In this document: piece by piece, positions 36,590-47,112 of the stretch
Numbering within the stretch: the first letter of the stretch is position 1
How the letters are laid out: each line of letters begins with the position of its first letter
Made by a program: the position numbers and the translations under genes
Assembly: GCA_904066235.2 (NCBI GenBank)
Contig: CAJFCV020000005.1
Span: 12,519,501-12,583,500 of the forward strand
From: Bursaphelenchus xylophilus
Taxonomy: Eukaryota; Nematoda; Chromadorea; Rhabditida; Aphelenchoididae
Length of the DNA stretch: 64,000 nt
Direction of reading: 5' to 3'
Notes under the pieces: model-generated
Seen by the model: the letters and a program-made list of their open reading frames with translations, nothing else
What the model was told of the DNA's origin: nothing
The model's database searches: none

Positions 36590-37161
36590 ATGTTGTTGCT
36601 ATCGGTTCTATTTGTTCTGCTTCTCGGCATCCATGTTGAACTCGTCATTATTTGTGGAAAGAAGAAAAAGGTGATAAAATCGAACCAAATGGGCATCGCA
36701 GGTAAGTTCCGGAACGTTCTGGTCTGATGACTTAGCAAGTTTGTTCGCATTCTTATTTCATTTTGGATGCTGTGGACCTTGTTTTGATGCACCGAAAATT
36801 TAGCTCTTTATTTCAGGTGACGTTGTGAATGACGCGGGCGATAAGCCGCCTATGAGAAAAGTGGAAAAGAGCGAGCGTTTGTCAATTCATGGGTCCGAAG
36901 ACGATGAGGAAGTCAAGATGCCGCCCATGGTCGTCAACGATGTCCCGAATCTGCGGTCGCAAGCCACACAGGCCAGCCAGACGAGGAATACGGAGGATAC
37001 TCAAGAAGACGCAAGTCAAGGAACTGCACAACATAAGGTATTTCTTGTGTAGGCTGTTGATTCTTTAATTTTTCCAGTCAATTAACAAGTCCGCCGGTGG
37101 ATCAGCCAAAAACATGAAAACGAGTGTCGAACCCTCTAAAGTGCAATCATGTCAGAACTAG
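36590..37161 (+). CDS. Small single-pass membrane protein
   Basis: Exons 36590-36701, 36817-37037 and 37078-37161 give 138 residues. The N-terminus is a strongly hydrophobic segment (MLLLSVLFVLLLGIHVELVIIC) followed at once by KKKK, which suggests an N-outside anchor with a cytosolic tail. The remaining 110 residues are hydrophilic, acidic and Ser/Thr/Gln-rich (SEDDEEVKMPP, QASQTRNTEDTQEDASQ) and look disordered. The family is not recognised. A polyadenylation signal AATAAA sits at 37243-37248. An upstream exon with an earlier start cannot be ruled out. Confidence 0.62.
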
Positions 37162-37365
37162 GAGCAATCACATCCTCGCATTGTGGGGAAATCCCAACCT
37201 ACAAAACAGCCAATCGAATAGCAAAGGCAAAAGGTTTGATGGAATAAAATATATACATCAACAATACATGTGTTTCTTCTCTCCGGTTTATTTACAAAAT
37301 AAGCTTCTTCCACCTTTTTTACACTGAAAATTTACAATTGAGTCGAGCAATATAAATAGGTCTTC

Positions 37366-37575
37366 CTAGAGACCGTTTCCGATTCCGAAGCTAATATCAA
37401 ACGCTCGCGTGTCGCTGGCTCCATAACTTGATCGGCCCATAATATTGCTTGGTTGGTACTGGTAATAGTTTCGATACGCGCCGTTGTAGAGTCCATAGTT
37501 TCCATACTGAGCGGTAGTCAGTGTAATAGCCAACATAGCGAATAAAAGAGCGTAAGTGATGACTTTATTCTGCAT
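37366..37575 (-). CDS. Secreted small peptide precursor, GIGNGL type, copy 1
   Basis: A single exon of 69 residues: a signal peptide (YALLFAMLAITLTTAQ, cleavage likely after the TTA) and a mature part of about 45 residues rich in Tyr, Asn and Gly. It ends RAFDISFGIGNGL. The mature part shares YNGAYR, QPS, GR-SYG and the AFD-S-GIGNGL end with the gene at 41043-41246. There are no cysteines. Single Arg residues before SSYG and AFD could be processing points, with MGR able to yield an amide. It may be a neuropeptide-like or cuticle/secretory peptide; the function is unknown. Confidence 0.75.
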   Translation of the reverse strand: MQNKVITYALLFAMLAITLTTAQYGNYGLYNGAYRNYYQYQPSNIMGRSSYGASDTRAFDISFGIGNGL

Positions 37576-40500
37576 AATTTCGAGCTACGAATATAGAGCT
37601 CTGACCTAGAACGGTTGAGTTTTATGACAATAGCCTTCCTTTTAAATTCTTGCCTTCCGCCCTCTCTTTTATACTCTGGATGTTTACAGACGTTGGGAAA
37701 TATATTTTTAGAATTCACAGCTGGATTCAGGTAAGAATTGCCATTCACGGGTAGTTGGATTTGCAAAGTTATGACAGGGGAGCAAAAACCTTCCATATCA
37801 TGACGTCGAAGATCAGCCGGAATCATACAAAGTTCATCGAAGGTGCAAACTGCCAAAATAAAAAAAGGTCAAACGCATATTATGAAAAAATCAGCAAACT
37901 TTTGCTTGAAGAATTTCTCAGCTAGAGCTGCTAGCGTTATCATGGGATATCTTGTCAGGTACGGTAGACTATGTATAAAAAAATTCCTTCCCATAAAACA
38001 AGGGCTGAATATAAGCAGCAATTTCATAGGTCGCAAAGAGCATCTGAGCAACTAAAACATTCTTTGACAAATAAATTTTTGGTCTCTTGGGGTCTACAGT
38101 ATGAAGTTAGCCAAGCGTTTTCGGTATCCTGGGGGCTTTTTCAGGGCTGGAATGCTCTTGGAGCAGCCGTGATCATTGATGGCTATAGCTTTCTTTGTTG
38201 TTATGAAATGTGATAATTTTATTTATCGTATATAAATTTATTCGTTCATTTCAAAATTACAAGTAAAAGGCTGGTCGATAACAAATAAGTGAACACAAGG
38301 GATTTGACTCCTTGTTCGGGACTTTCGATGCCACAATCGTTCTTTCGTATGTAAAGAGTAAGACGGGGGGATGCGTTTGGGGGAAAATGAAATAATTATA
38401 AGGACACTGTACAACATAAGGCACGCCGGTGGCTGTTTTCTTACAGTATGATTAAAAAATGGTAAAAACAAGAAAAAAAATTTAAAACGAGACTAAAAAT
38501 TATTTCAATTCAAATATCAATAAATGTTGATAAAAGTAAGAAAAGTAAGAAAGAAGTTGACTATACATGTATCACAGTTTTCTTTGACGGTAACTTTGTG
38601 TGTTCCGCAGCGGATGTGGTCATTAGATATGGGAGTAAAAAAGGGGTATCGAATTATGAAAAAGTTGTTGGTAAAAAATGTAGCGATAATGAATAATATA
38701 GGATAATCAAAAATTAAAAAGATGACATGTACAATATTTAGAAGTCATATTTAGTAGAACTAAATTAATTTAAAATAAGTTTGATATGTATTCGAAGCCT
38801 GGAGTGTCAAGCAGTCGTTGAACTGCGACTTCTCCAGAAAGAATTTGGCTCTTGGGTTTCACATACTAGTATGGTAATAGAAAAAGGGTAATATTAAGAA
38901 ATGTCGGATAAAATACGGTCTGAAGGTCGGATGGTTGTACGTTCGGAAGCCGGTTGTCTGACGAAATAAACACCCAACATGATTCATGTTAAGTACGGTG
39001 AATCGTGGTATAAATGCATCGAGTTGCCGATCAAAACAAGTGGCTCATGAACTTAAACTTAAACAATCCAAAATGCCGTCGCGTTGTGTGCTTCTGGACC
39101 TCGTTACAACCATTTCAAAAAACGCAGTAACTGAAACGAATCGATGAGGAAGATAGAATAAAACTCACATTAATTCGAGGAGCTGCAAAGGATTGAACGT
39201 CTTCATAACAAAATCGTTGTCGCAAAGGTCGCTACAAAGATGATGCATTCGGAAGAATACTTCTTATAGGAAATTTCATTACGAACGTCAGATTTAATAA
39301 CCAATCAAGTTCGTTGGGATCGTTTTCAAGCTTACGTCATGATTTATGCGTAAGCCAGGGTTGACCTGAAAAACATTTTGGGGTAAATATTGTTATCTCT
39401 ATGCACGCGAAAGGCACTACGCAGCATCCCAACTTAGCACGTTTCAGCTCTCGAAAAGACTTGCTTTTGTAGGCGAATACCAGCCTAAACAAACAAGTGA
39501 TCGAAAAATAAATAAATCAGATAATATGGGGGCATTCCAGCAACTGCAGCAAGGGTACATATGTAAATTGACACCACTCTCATAAACAACGGAATGCGTA
39601 GAGCTGAAAATCTGGGTTGAGCTCTGATGATAAAGAAAGGGCACAAAACTTGCGGCGAGAATACAAAAGCGGCTTTCCATCACTCAGTTCAGCCGATTTT
39701 ATCTCTCGCATGGGTGAGGCTCTTCTGTCTTTTGAGGTATATCGGAGAAAAGGGATAGATGCGTGAGAGAATTCTAGCGGTCGGAAAAAACTTTCGTACA
39801 AAAGAGCAAATTGAAATCAATTTGTGGAAACTGCCGCGAAAACTAGGTGAGCGCTATGTCGTCAAGACCGACTTCTAAAGTCTCAAAAATTCTATTCTTA
39901 TCGGCGCAACATCTTGATTGCCGATAAAAAAAGGTTGCGTTTCCCCAATAAAGAGGCTGGGCGCTGCAAAACAAACAGGCAAGATATCTGCGAGTCGAAC
40001 TCTTCCTTGACTTTGTGGTTAAGCCCACGGCCGGAAAATTATGAAAATTTCTCCCGTTAATAAATCAGCTATGCTTATTTTTGGCCCCTAGATATTAGGA
40101 CTAAAACAACTAAGTGCGCCGGTTAACTATTGGTTAAATTCACATAAGTACACGTCATGTTAACAACCGCCACAACCAAAAATGGAAAACTGTTTCCGAT
40201 TCTATTCGAGAAGGCTTCTCCCCTGTTTGCCTCTCTCTCTCTGATTGATCAGGTGAATAATCGATAGAATAAATACAAAAAAGCGCACCGCAGGGTTTGT
40301 CGGGAAAGAGAGGGATGAAGGGTCGGGAGAAGAGGAATACAAGGGCTCATTGAAATTCAAATACTTTATTCCGATCAGCCTCAAAAAGAGTAGATGGGAT
40401 TAAGGCCATATTGATGCTTATTATATGGCACGGCGTGGTGATCAGAATATTTTGAACAGAGAAAAACAACCGACACACGTTAAGCAACCTTGGTACGACA

Positions 40501-41042
40501 AAAATGAGTCTATCGGTTTTTATAGTTGGTCCTTTATTCACGTCACTGACCCTACAAAAATATCACAAAGCTTTAAAGAATTGTGTTAAGACTTTTGTGA
40601 AGGAACACAACGGCAATATTGAAAAAAAAGATTCCGTTCCTATTTCTGGTGTTCAGAGGAATCCGACTACAGTCTCTGACAAAAGTGCCCGGCACACCTT
40701 TCCCCGCACTGTCCTCGCCCATTCACTTTTTTTGCCCCCCAAAGATCCGTCGGCACTTTTTTTCGATCCATTCCCGAGCACTGCCTAAACAAATGACCTC
40801 GCGCCCCCTTCTCTCGACTCAGGTCCGCTTTGAATTCGTGCGCAAGAAAAGGTCGAAGTGTCATTAAAAAACTTGACCATACCTCCCAGCAAAATCGATG
40901 ATAGAGAAGGATCCGCTTGATACACGAAGAAAGCACATACTGATATCTTTATTAATAAACGCCTTTGTGTAATCCAGATTTCTTGTATCTCTTGTATGTA
41001 AATATTTTATGGCAGAAAAATAAAGTTATAAGATTTGTTATA
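37576..41042. other. Gene-poor stretch between the peptide genes
   Basis: 3.5 kb with no supported gene. Around 38950-39400 the sequence has the feel of an old, decayed repeat or transposon, but no intact frame or inverted ends could be matched. Short frames at 39444-39801 and 40504-40936 lack starts, splice support or family motifs. Confidence 0.5.
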
Positions 41043-41246
41043 TTAAAGTCCATTCCCAATTCCGTAGCTAACGTCGAATGCACGTACACCGCTCGACCCG
41101 TAACTGGCTCGGCCGAGAAGACCACTGGGCTGGAAGTTGGTGTAATATCGGTAGGCGCCGTTGTAAACGCTAAGTGGAACAAATTGCGCAGTAGCCAGAT
41201 TAGAAATATGCATATAGAAAAATACGAGGAAGATTAAAAATCTCAT
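41043..41246 (-). CDS. Secreted small peptide precursor, GIGNGL type, copy 2
   Basis: A single exon of 67 residues: a signal peptide (FLIFLVFFYMHISNLATA) and a mature part ending RAFDVSYGIGNGL. Aligned with copy 1 at 37366-37575, it keeps YNGAYR-YY, FQPS, LLGR-SYG and the last 13 residues apart from I/V and F/Y swaps. The signal peptides differ, so selection seems to act on the mature peptide. No cysteines. Function unknown; paralogous by clear similarity and same strand. Confidence 0.75.
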   Translation of the reverse strand: MRFLIFLVFFYMHISNLATAQFVPLSVYNGAYRYYTNFQPSGLLGRASYGSSGVRAFDVSYGIGNGL

Positions 41247-42223
41247 GGCAGCCTGGGTTTTTGTCTGGAATTTCTTCTGTGATTACTGATGAATTGGTCA
41301 ACTCTTTTTGTACCCATAGCCTCTAACGTGATTAAGTATTATTTATATTTTTAGCATTCCAAGGGTTGCTCCGCTGGATGCAAGCCTCAAATTCCTGCGT
41401 TAAAAGATCTTCTAAAAGACCCTCGTGGTTTTTTTGAAATTATGCAACGTGACATTTGATTCATAGAGGAAATCTACATACTACTGTAATGTCAAAAAAA
41501 TTTGAAGCTGGAGTCCAAATCTATAAGAAAACGAAAATTTGGGGTCGCCAGGAATTGTTGTTAAAAGCTTACCGGAGTCCGCAATTGTGCTTTTTCAAAG
41601 TTTTCATATGACTGAAAGGTACAAAACGTTTTTTGTGTTATACACATGTGCGTTACAAACAAGACATGTGTATCTTTTGTGTATTTTCATAATTTACAAT
41701 ATGTATACAGATATGTCATAGAGACATTGGTTAGAGAGTCGTTTTAGAGCGGGGAATCCTATTTATAATATTAGCCGGCTTCTTGAAACTATGAATTTCA
41801 CAAAATACATATTCCATGTTTAAAGGGTTCCAATGGTCGTATTTTACATAATTCCAAAAAAGTTCCGGTTTGTCTGTCAAAGGGTCTTGTTTACTCCCAG
41901 ATCAAACTTTTGAACACTAGTAATGTGACATAATTTGCATAAACATCCATAAAAAGTTTTCTGTGAAAAACATCGAACGACTCTTCCTATCTGTGCTCTT
42001 ACCCTTTGACCGGTTGTAAATATTTTTATGCGTTTAACGAACGTGAACACCTCATTTCTTCGGCTAGGTAAACACATGCCAATTGTAAGGAACATCGGTA
42101 ATAAAGGTTTTTTTAGCTTTGATAAGCCAAGAATTTATCAGTCAAGAGGAATGGTTGCAGCATGGGTGAGGTGTTGGACGCATATAAATACACCGAGCGG
42201 CTCGGCAGAGACGGCTGCCAGTT
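41247..42223 (+). promoter_or_regulatory. Upstream region of the lipase gene, TATA at 42183-42190
   Basis: About 980 bases without a supported gene. TATAAATA at 42183-42190 lies 34-41 bases upstream of the lipase ATG and is a good core promoter candidate. Confidence 0.5.
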
Positions 42224-43661
42224 ATGAGGTCAACTCTGTTGCTCATTATCGGGTTTGTTGGGGCTAATTGCAAGGAAGCGTTGAAGAGGAACGTAAATAT
42301 TAGTTCTGATTTCTCTTCCGATGTCACCTACCAAGCTGGACTGTCGACTGTAGGGCTTGGTTTCGTATTATGACCTCGTTTTCAGCCTGAGTTGATATTG
42401 TATTGGGGTTATCCTGTTCAAACGTATGACGTCGTGACGGAAGATGGCTACATTTTGCAGCTTCATCGCATACCATATGGAAGAAACGCGCAGCCAGCAG
42501 ACAAAAAACCCGTCGTCTTCCTCCAGCATGGCCTCGAAGCCAGCAGCAATAATTGGGTATCCAACCTGCCGCATCAATCCGCTGCCTTTATTTTTGCTGA
42601 TCAGGGCTTCGACGTATGGATGGGCAACATGCGCGGTAATCGTTACAGTAAGCGCCATGTGAGATTGCATCCCATGAAAAAGGATTTTTGGCGGTTTTCC
42701 TTCGACCAAATGGCAAAGTATGATCTCGACGCAATGATCAATGCGGTTCTGAACGAGACGGGCCATGAGAGCCTTTACTATGTTGGGCATAGCCAAGGAA
42801 CGTTGACTATGTTTAGCAAGTTGAGCATGGATCCGAATTTTAACAAAAAGGTAACACAATTTTTTGCGTTATTTTGATTATGACCCTAACCTTATACAAA
42901 TTTCAGATCAAAAAATTTTTCGCTCTTGCGCCGGTTGGAACAGTTAAACATATTGGTGGAATTCTTAAATTCATTGCACATACCTTTTATGACCTTGTTA
43001 GGATTGGCTCTAAATTTGTGGGAAACGGGGAATTCCTTCCTAACTCGTGGTTATATCGAACATTTACTCAACTTATTTGCGGTGACAAGCTTGGCAATGT
43101 GTTATGCGACAATTTTCTGTTCTTGATTACCGGTCCGGACTCTCATCAAATTAATGTCACAAGGACACCAGTATATGCGGCACAAGTGCCCGCTGGCACC
43201 AGCGTCCAGAATATTATCCACTGGGCTCAGCTGGTCAGAACCGGAGCCCTCAAGCAGTACGATTTTGCCAATTTGAAAGAAAACATTCAACACTACGGTA
43301 GCAAAACGCCCCCGGCATACAACCTAAAGCAAACCAACGCCCCGGTGTACCTATTTTGGAGTGATTTCGACTGGTTGGCGGACAAAAAAGACATTGAAGA
43401 GTTCTTGATTCCCAATTTGCGCAAAGATTATTTGGTGGTAGGTGATCTGGCAGAGTATTTGTCGCGAGTTACTGAAGAAAGTTCGTTCTAGTGCGTACAC
43501 TGTGCTGCTCTTTTCAGGAGAATATCCAAATTCCAAAATATAACCACATGGACTTTGTTTTCGGTGTAAATGCCAGCCAAGACGTTTACTATCCGATACT
43601 AAACAGAATTCGACTTGATTTGGGGAAGCAACCGATTGAATTCAATAACTACGTGTTTTAA
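42224..43661 (+). CDS. Acid lipase of the lysosomal/gastric (lipl) type
   Basis: Exons 42224-42292, 42386-42850, 42907-43437 and 43518-43661 give 402 residues. A signal peptide ([12 protein letters not shown]) is followed by the alpha/beta-hydrolase lipase: [34 protein letters not shown], nucleophile S159 in GHSQG, Asp near 333 in FDWLAD and His near 365 in YNHMDF. It should hydrolyse triacylglycerols or cholesteryl esters in the lysosome or gut lumen. Exon 1 could also end at a weaker donor further on (SSD|gtcacc), which would add 15 residues including an NIS sequon; the gtaaat donor is preferred. AATAAA overlaps the stop codon. The gene converges on the acid phosphatase, 66 bp away. Confidence 0.9.
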
Positions 43662-43727
43662 TAAAAAAACGGTTTTTATTGTGCCATACTAATCACATGA
43701 TAAAGTAACCTCAATTTTCCATATTTA

Positions 43728-45316
43728 TTAACCGCCCTGATTTTGTCGGCATTGTGGGCCATGAGGCTGCATAAACTTTTTCCAGCGTTGCTTAAAGAAT
43801 TCTAAGGGTATTCCATCCTTGTATTGTTCACAGTCCTTGATGTCGCCGGTTATGTCATAGATTTCTTCAGAATTTCTGCGGTAGAGAACCTAAAATAAAA
43901 TAAAACGTTAAGCATGCAACCTTTTAAGAGCGTGAGTTTCCATGTAACTGTTGATAACGCGCGTAATTTTCTAGATAGCATAACAAGAAAAGTGTAGTTT
44001 TCAAGGCACTGACTCTGCTGGAACCTACCTTAATATAATGCTCTCCATCTGGTTTTTCCCAAAGCTCAATAAACACTGATGCCCCTAACGAGACATTGAA
44101 GTCCTGATTGTAGTCCAGTCTGTCAAATTCAAACGTGGCCAACAAGGCTAACACAACTGTATCGTGCTGAAATACGCTTGTAAGCTTTAGGTTCTAATTG
44201 CATACCGCGGAGAAGACGTAGTATTTGATGTCTCTGGCATGTGGTTTCTCCGAGATCTTGTCGTCAATGTTCTTAACAATTTGCTCGAGCAATCCGCTCG
44301 CCATTGCTTTCCGGATTACTAGGCGAGACTCGTCGGTGTGGCCAACTGAAAATTTCAAAAATACGGCACTCACTTACTGTAGCCATAAAGATTTTTCAAA
44401 CTATCTCTGTGTGCCATGTCAATTTCGTCGTATATGTCTTCAAATTCCTTTGGCAATTTTAGACCATGGTGTTTCTAAAAAACGAAGAGTGAGCTACTGT
44501 GAGCATGAATGCTGCGACATACTAGGGTGGTGAAAGGATCAGTCAGGAAAAGAGCGTCAACAAATGTTGCAAACTTTTGGCCCGTTGCAGCCACCATTTT
44601 TTGCAGGACTGTCTAAAAATACAATAAGGATGTGATTACAGTTGTGTGTCACAGAAAGAAGACTTGGGTCACCAGTATTATTACTTTCTTAACAAGGTAT
44701 TAAACAGTTACCTCGTATTTTTTTCTATATTCTTTCATTGGCTCTCCATTGCCACATTTGACAATCTCGGCTCTAGCCTTCAGACAACATCTGAACGGAA
44801 GGTGAACACAATCCTCGTTTTTAAAGGTGTGGACTTTTGGCTGTTTAAAGTCAGGGTCATGTTCGTAGAGAGCCCTAAAATTCTCGGCGGCACTTTCGAT
44901 TGTTCTAGGAACCACACTGCACCGAACATTGACCTGTAAAACATTAAGATTTATTCTTTCCTTACTGACCGTTGCTGGGTCATACTTGATGGGTAAAAAT
45001 TTCAACTCGTCGATATAGCGGGCTTTGATCCACTTTCCCAACTGGTAGTGCTGTTCCAATCCTTTCTAAATGACAGCTGTGAATAGAATCTTGAGCGAGC
45101 ACTAAAGATATGCGAATCGCTTACCTCTGTTAATTCTCCATATCCCTTCCTCCAATAGCTTTCCGGATATAAATCCCCTTTAAAAGTTCCAACCGGGGAT
45201 CGTTGTCCGTGTCGCCAAATCTAAGGCCCACTTATTAAGGCTGTTAATGCCGTTAAACATACCGCTTGAAGACAGACTAACTTATCTCCCAACCCGTTGC
45301 TTCCGAATTCTGGCAT
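43728..45316 (-). CDS. Histidine acid phosphatase, N-terminus incomplete
   Basis: Exons, in coding order: 45316-45263, 45220-45125, 45065-44970, 44933-44712, 44612-44523, 44474-44378, 44345-44206, 44166-44029 and 43889-43728 (364 residues). The phosphohistidine motif is WRHGQRSP at about 20-27, preceded by DKLVCLQAI. The distal proton donor is HD at about 266-267 (YYVFSAHDTVVLALL), and RCSVVPRTIESAAENF fits the usual RSTDVDRT region. The family releases phosphate from monoesters at low pH, typically secreted or lysosomal. No signal peptide is found before MPEFGSNG, so a first exon is probably missing upstream. AATAAA overlaps the TAA stop. Three introns are in phases other than 0. Confidence 0.88.
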
Positions 45317-46222
45317 TAGATTAAGAACACGAGAAATTTGAGACTTCTAAATCGGGTTAGTTCATTGGGGAAGTAAACGTTCGCGTAGGGCAAGCAAATT
45401 TTGCCAAATAAAAGGATCGTCGGCAATGACACTAATACCCTATTTAATTCTGATTGAAGGCTTTATTAATAACAGTTATTCCCGCTTTTCCGGCGCTTCG
45501 AAAGAGCGTTATGTTTGCCGCTTTGCTAAAGAGCAATATCTCATTTGGGAAAATATGGAGACACTTTAAAAAGCGAAAATTAAAGTGAAGTGAATAATCT
45601 TTTACTTTCTTAAACTTTCAAAGGAATTGATAAGGAAAATGGAATAATTTTTCGGACATTCCTTGCCAAAAAGAAGGGCTGGAAAGAATAAAAAATACTG
45701 GCCGCATCCCAGACAAAACAAGAACGAAAAAAGCTCACACGTTCGGCGCGTTTTTTCATAGGATTAAATCTCGTTTTTGGCAAAAAGCCAGGCTTTTCTA
45801 AACGTTGTTGGTAAACCATTTCTTTCTTTAAAGAATTGCATATACAACAACGCAGATAAAACCATGAGGAAAACTCTTAACATATCCTCTCGAAAAAAGC
45901 AAAAAATTTTGACGGCTGAAAAAGATTATGAGCAAACGCAAAAGCCGTGAGGATTGTGAAAGGTCCAGGGCCGAAAAAATGTTACGAGTTTTTTCATTGC
46001 CAAGAAAATTATAATAGTTTTTTGCATGTTTGCAAAATCTACAAAAAAAGATACAAGTTTTTTGTATCATGTCATCTCACTGAAATTTGTAAATTAAAAA
46101 AATGTTAAGTTAATATCACGAATACCGTCACGATTGCCTTCGTTTATTTAGGTGCAATAAATTAGAGCGAATATTGTGGGTGTCTCGTCCATTTTGTGGG
46201 TATCTCATTCGTCCAATGAACA
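45317..46222. other. Intergenic, no gene seen
   Basis: 900 bases between two minus-strand genes. It should contain the missing first exon or promoter of the acid phosphatase. A weak hydrophobic read (KFLVFLI) near 45335 is out of frame with the first called exon and was not used. Confidence 0.45.
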
Positions 46223-46405
46223 TCAACCTCTAACCCCAAACGCGTTTCCAAACGGAGCGCTAACGTCATCAAGATTGTAGCCATCGGGGTATCTGGCCAG
46301 TCCGAATCGGCGGATAATTGAGCGGTCGTAGCGGAAAGCGCCCGTCGATTCCAAAATAGCGGCACAAAAGAAGAGGGCAAGCAGAATAATTTGGATGACG
46401 GTCAT
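46223..46405 (-). CDS. Small secreted peptide precursor
   Basis: A single exon of 60 residues: a signal peptide (VIQIILLALFFCAAILESTGA) followed by a 35-residue, cysteine-free mature part, which ends SAPFGNAFGVRG. A dibasic RR before FGLARYPDGYN could be a prohormone cleavage point, and a terminal Gly could serve for amidation. It is not similar enough to the GIGNGL pair to be called a paralogue, although size, signal peptide and Phe-Gly-rich end are alike. Neuropeptide-like is a guess. Longer upstream reading (to 46519) would destroy the signal peptide. Confidence 0.62.
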   Translation of the reverse strand: MTVIQIILLALFFCAAILESTGAFRYDRSIIRRFGLARYPDGYNLDDVSAPFGNAFGVRG

Positions 46406-47112
46406 TTTCGGCCTGTAACTTATCAAGGTTAGACAAAGCTTACTGTTATATTCGTCGACAAATCGAAAAGGTGGAAGAAGAAAGTAAATGCCTAAAACAA
46501 GGAAAATAGCATGCACCACGCCTGAAATAGCGGAAATGTCTTTACTTCCTCTGTTTTACTTTAGATTACTCCCAAATAATCTCACACTGGGTTATGCTAA
46601 CAAAGTTCACCGGAACACTGACTTTTAAAAGCATACGTTCACACGGTTTCCCACGAGTTACTGACGAGAAAAATAAATTCAAATATTATTATTAGACTGA
46701 TATTACGAAATGTTCACCAACTTAGAAAATATCTAATCGATCCTCACGTCTAGCCGAAGTGAGAATCTTGGGTTATAATACAAAAAACGCTGGTTTTAAT
46801 ACATGGTTAAACCTTGGCTTCAACAAAAAAGACTCCAATATACGTATTTCAATTTCTTCATGTTTCTCTCTCCAATGTGCGCCAACAGTTGCAGGCTTTG
46901 CGTAGGAATTGAGTATTTTCCTGAACTGCTGCTTTCAGGAAAACTGTGAATTTAAAATTGGAAACTAAGTAATAAATTTATTATCGAGTAGTCTGTACGT
47001 TCCGAAGTTGAACAATGACAATAAAACTTATGGACCGGATAAAAATTTGTGTACATTTCGAGCAGAGCTAAGATTGAGATCCCGGGATTTCTGTAAGTGT
47101 TTGCAGTTCCTT
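46406..47112. other. Intergenic, nothing recognised
   Basis: 707 bases, AT-rich, between the small peptide start and the end of the Kunitz gene. Only promoter sequence of the peptide gene and the 3' end of the Kunitz transcript are expected. Confidence 0.5.

Noticed and set aside
38950..39400. Possible decayed Tc1-like or other transposon
   Set aside because: A few residues read like a helix-turn-helix, but frames break every few codons and no inverted ends were found.
42293..42385. Longer first exon of the lipase ending at a gtcacc donor
   Set aside because: It keeps frame and adds 15 residues, but gtaaat is the stronger donor and gives a normal join to [10 protein letters not shown]. Kept only as an alternative.
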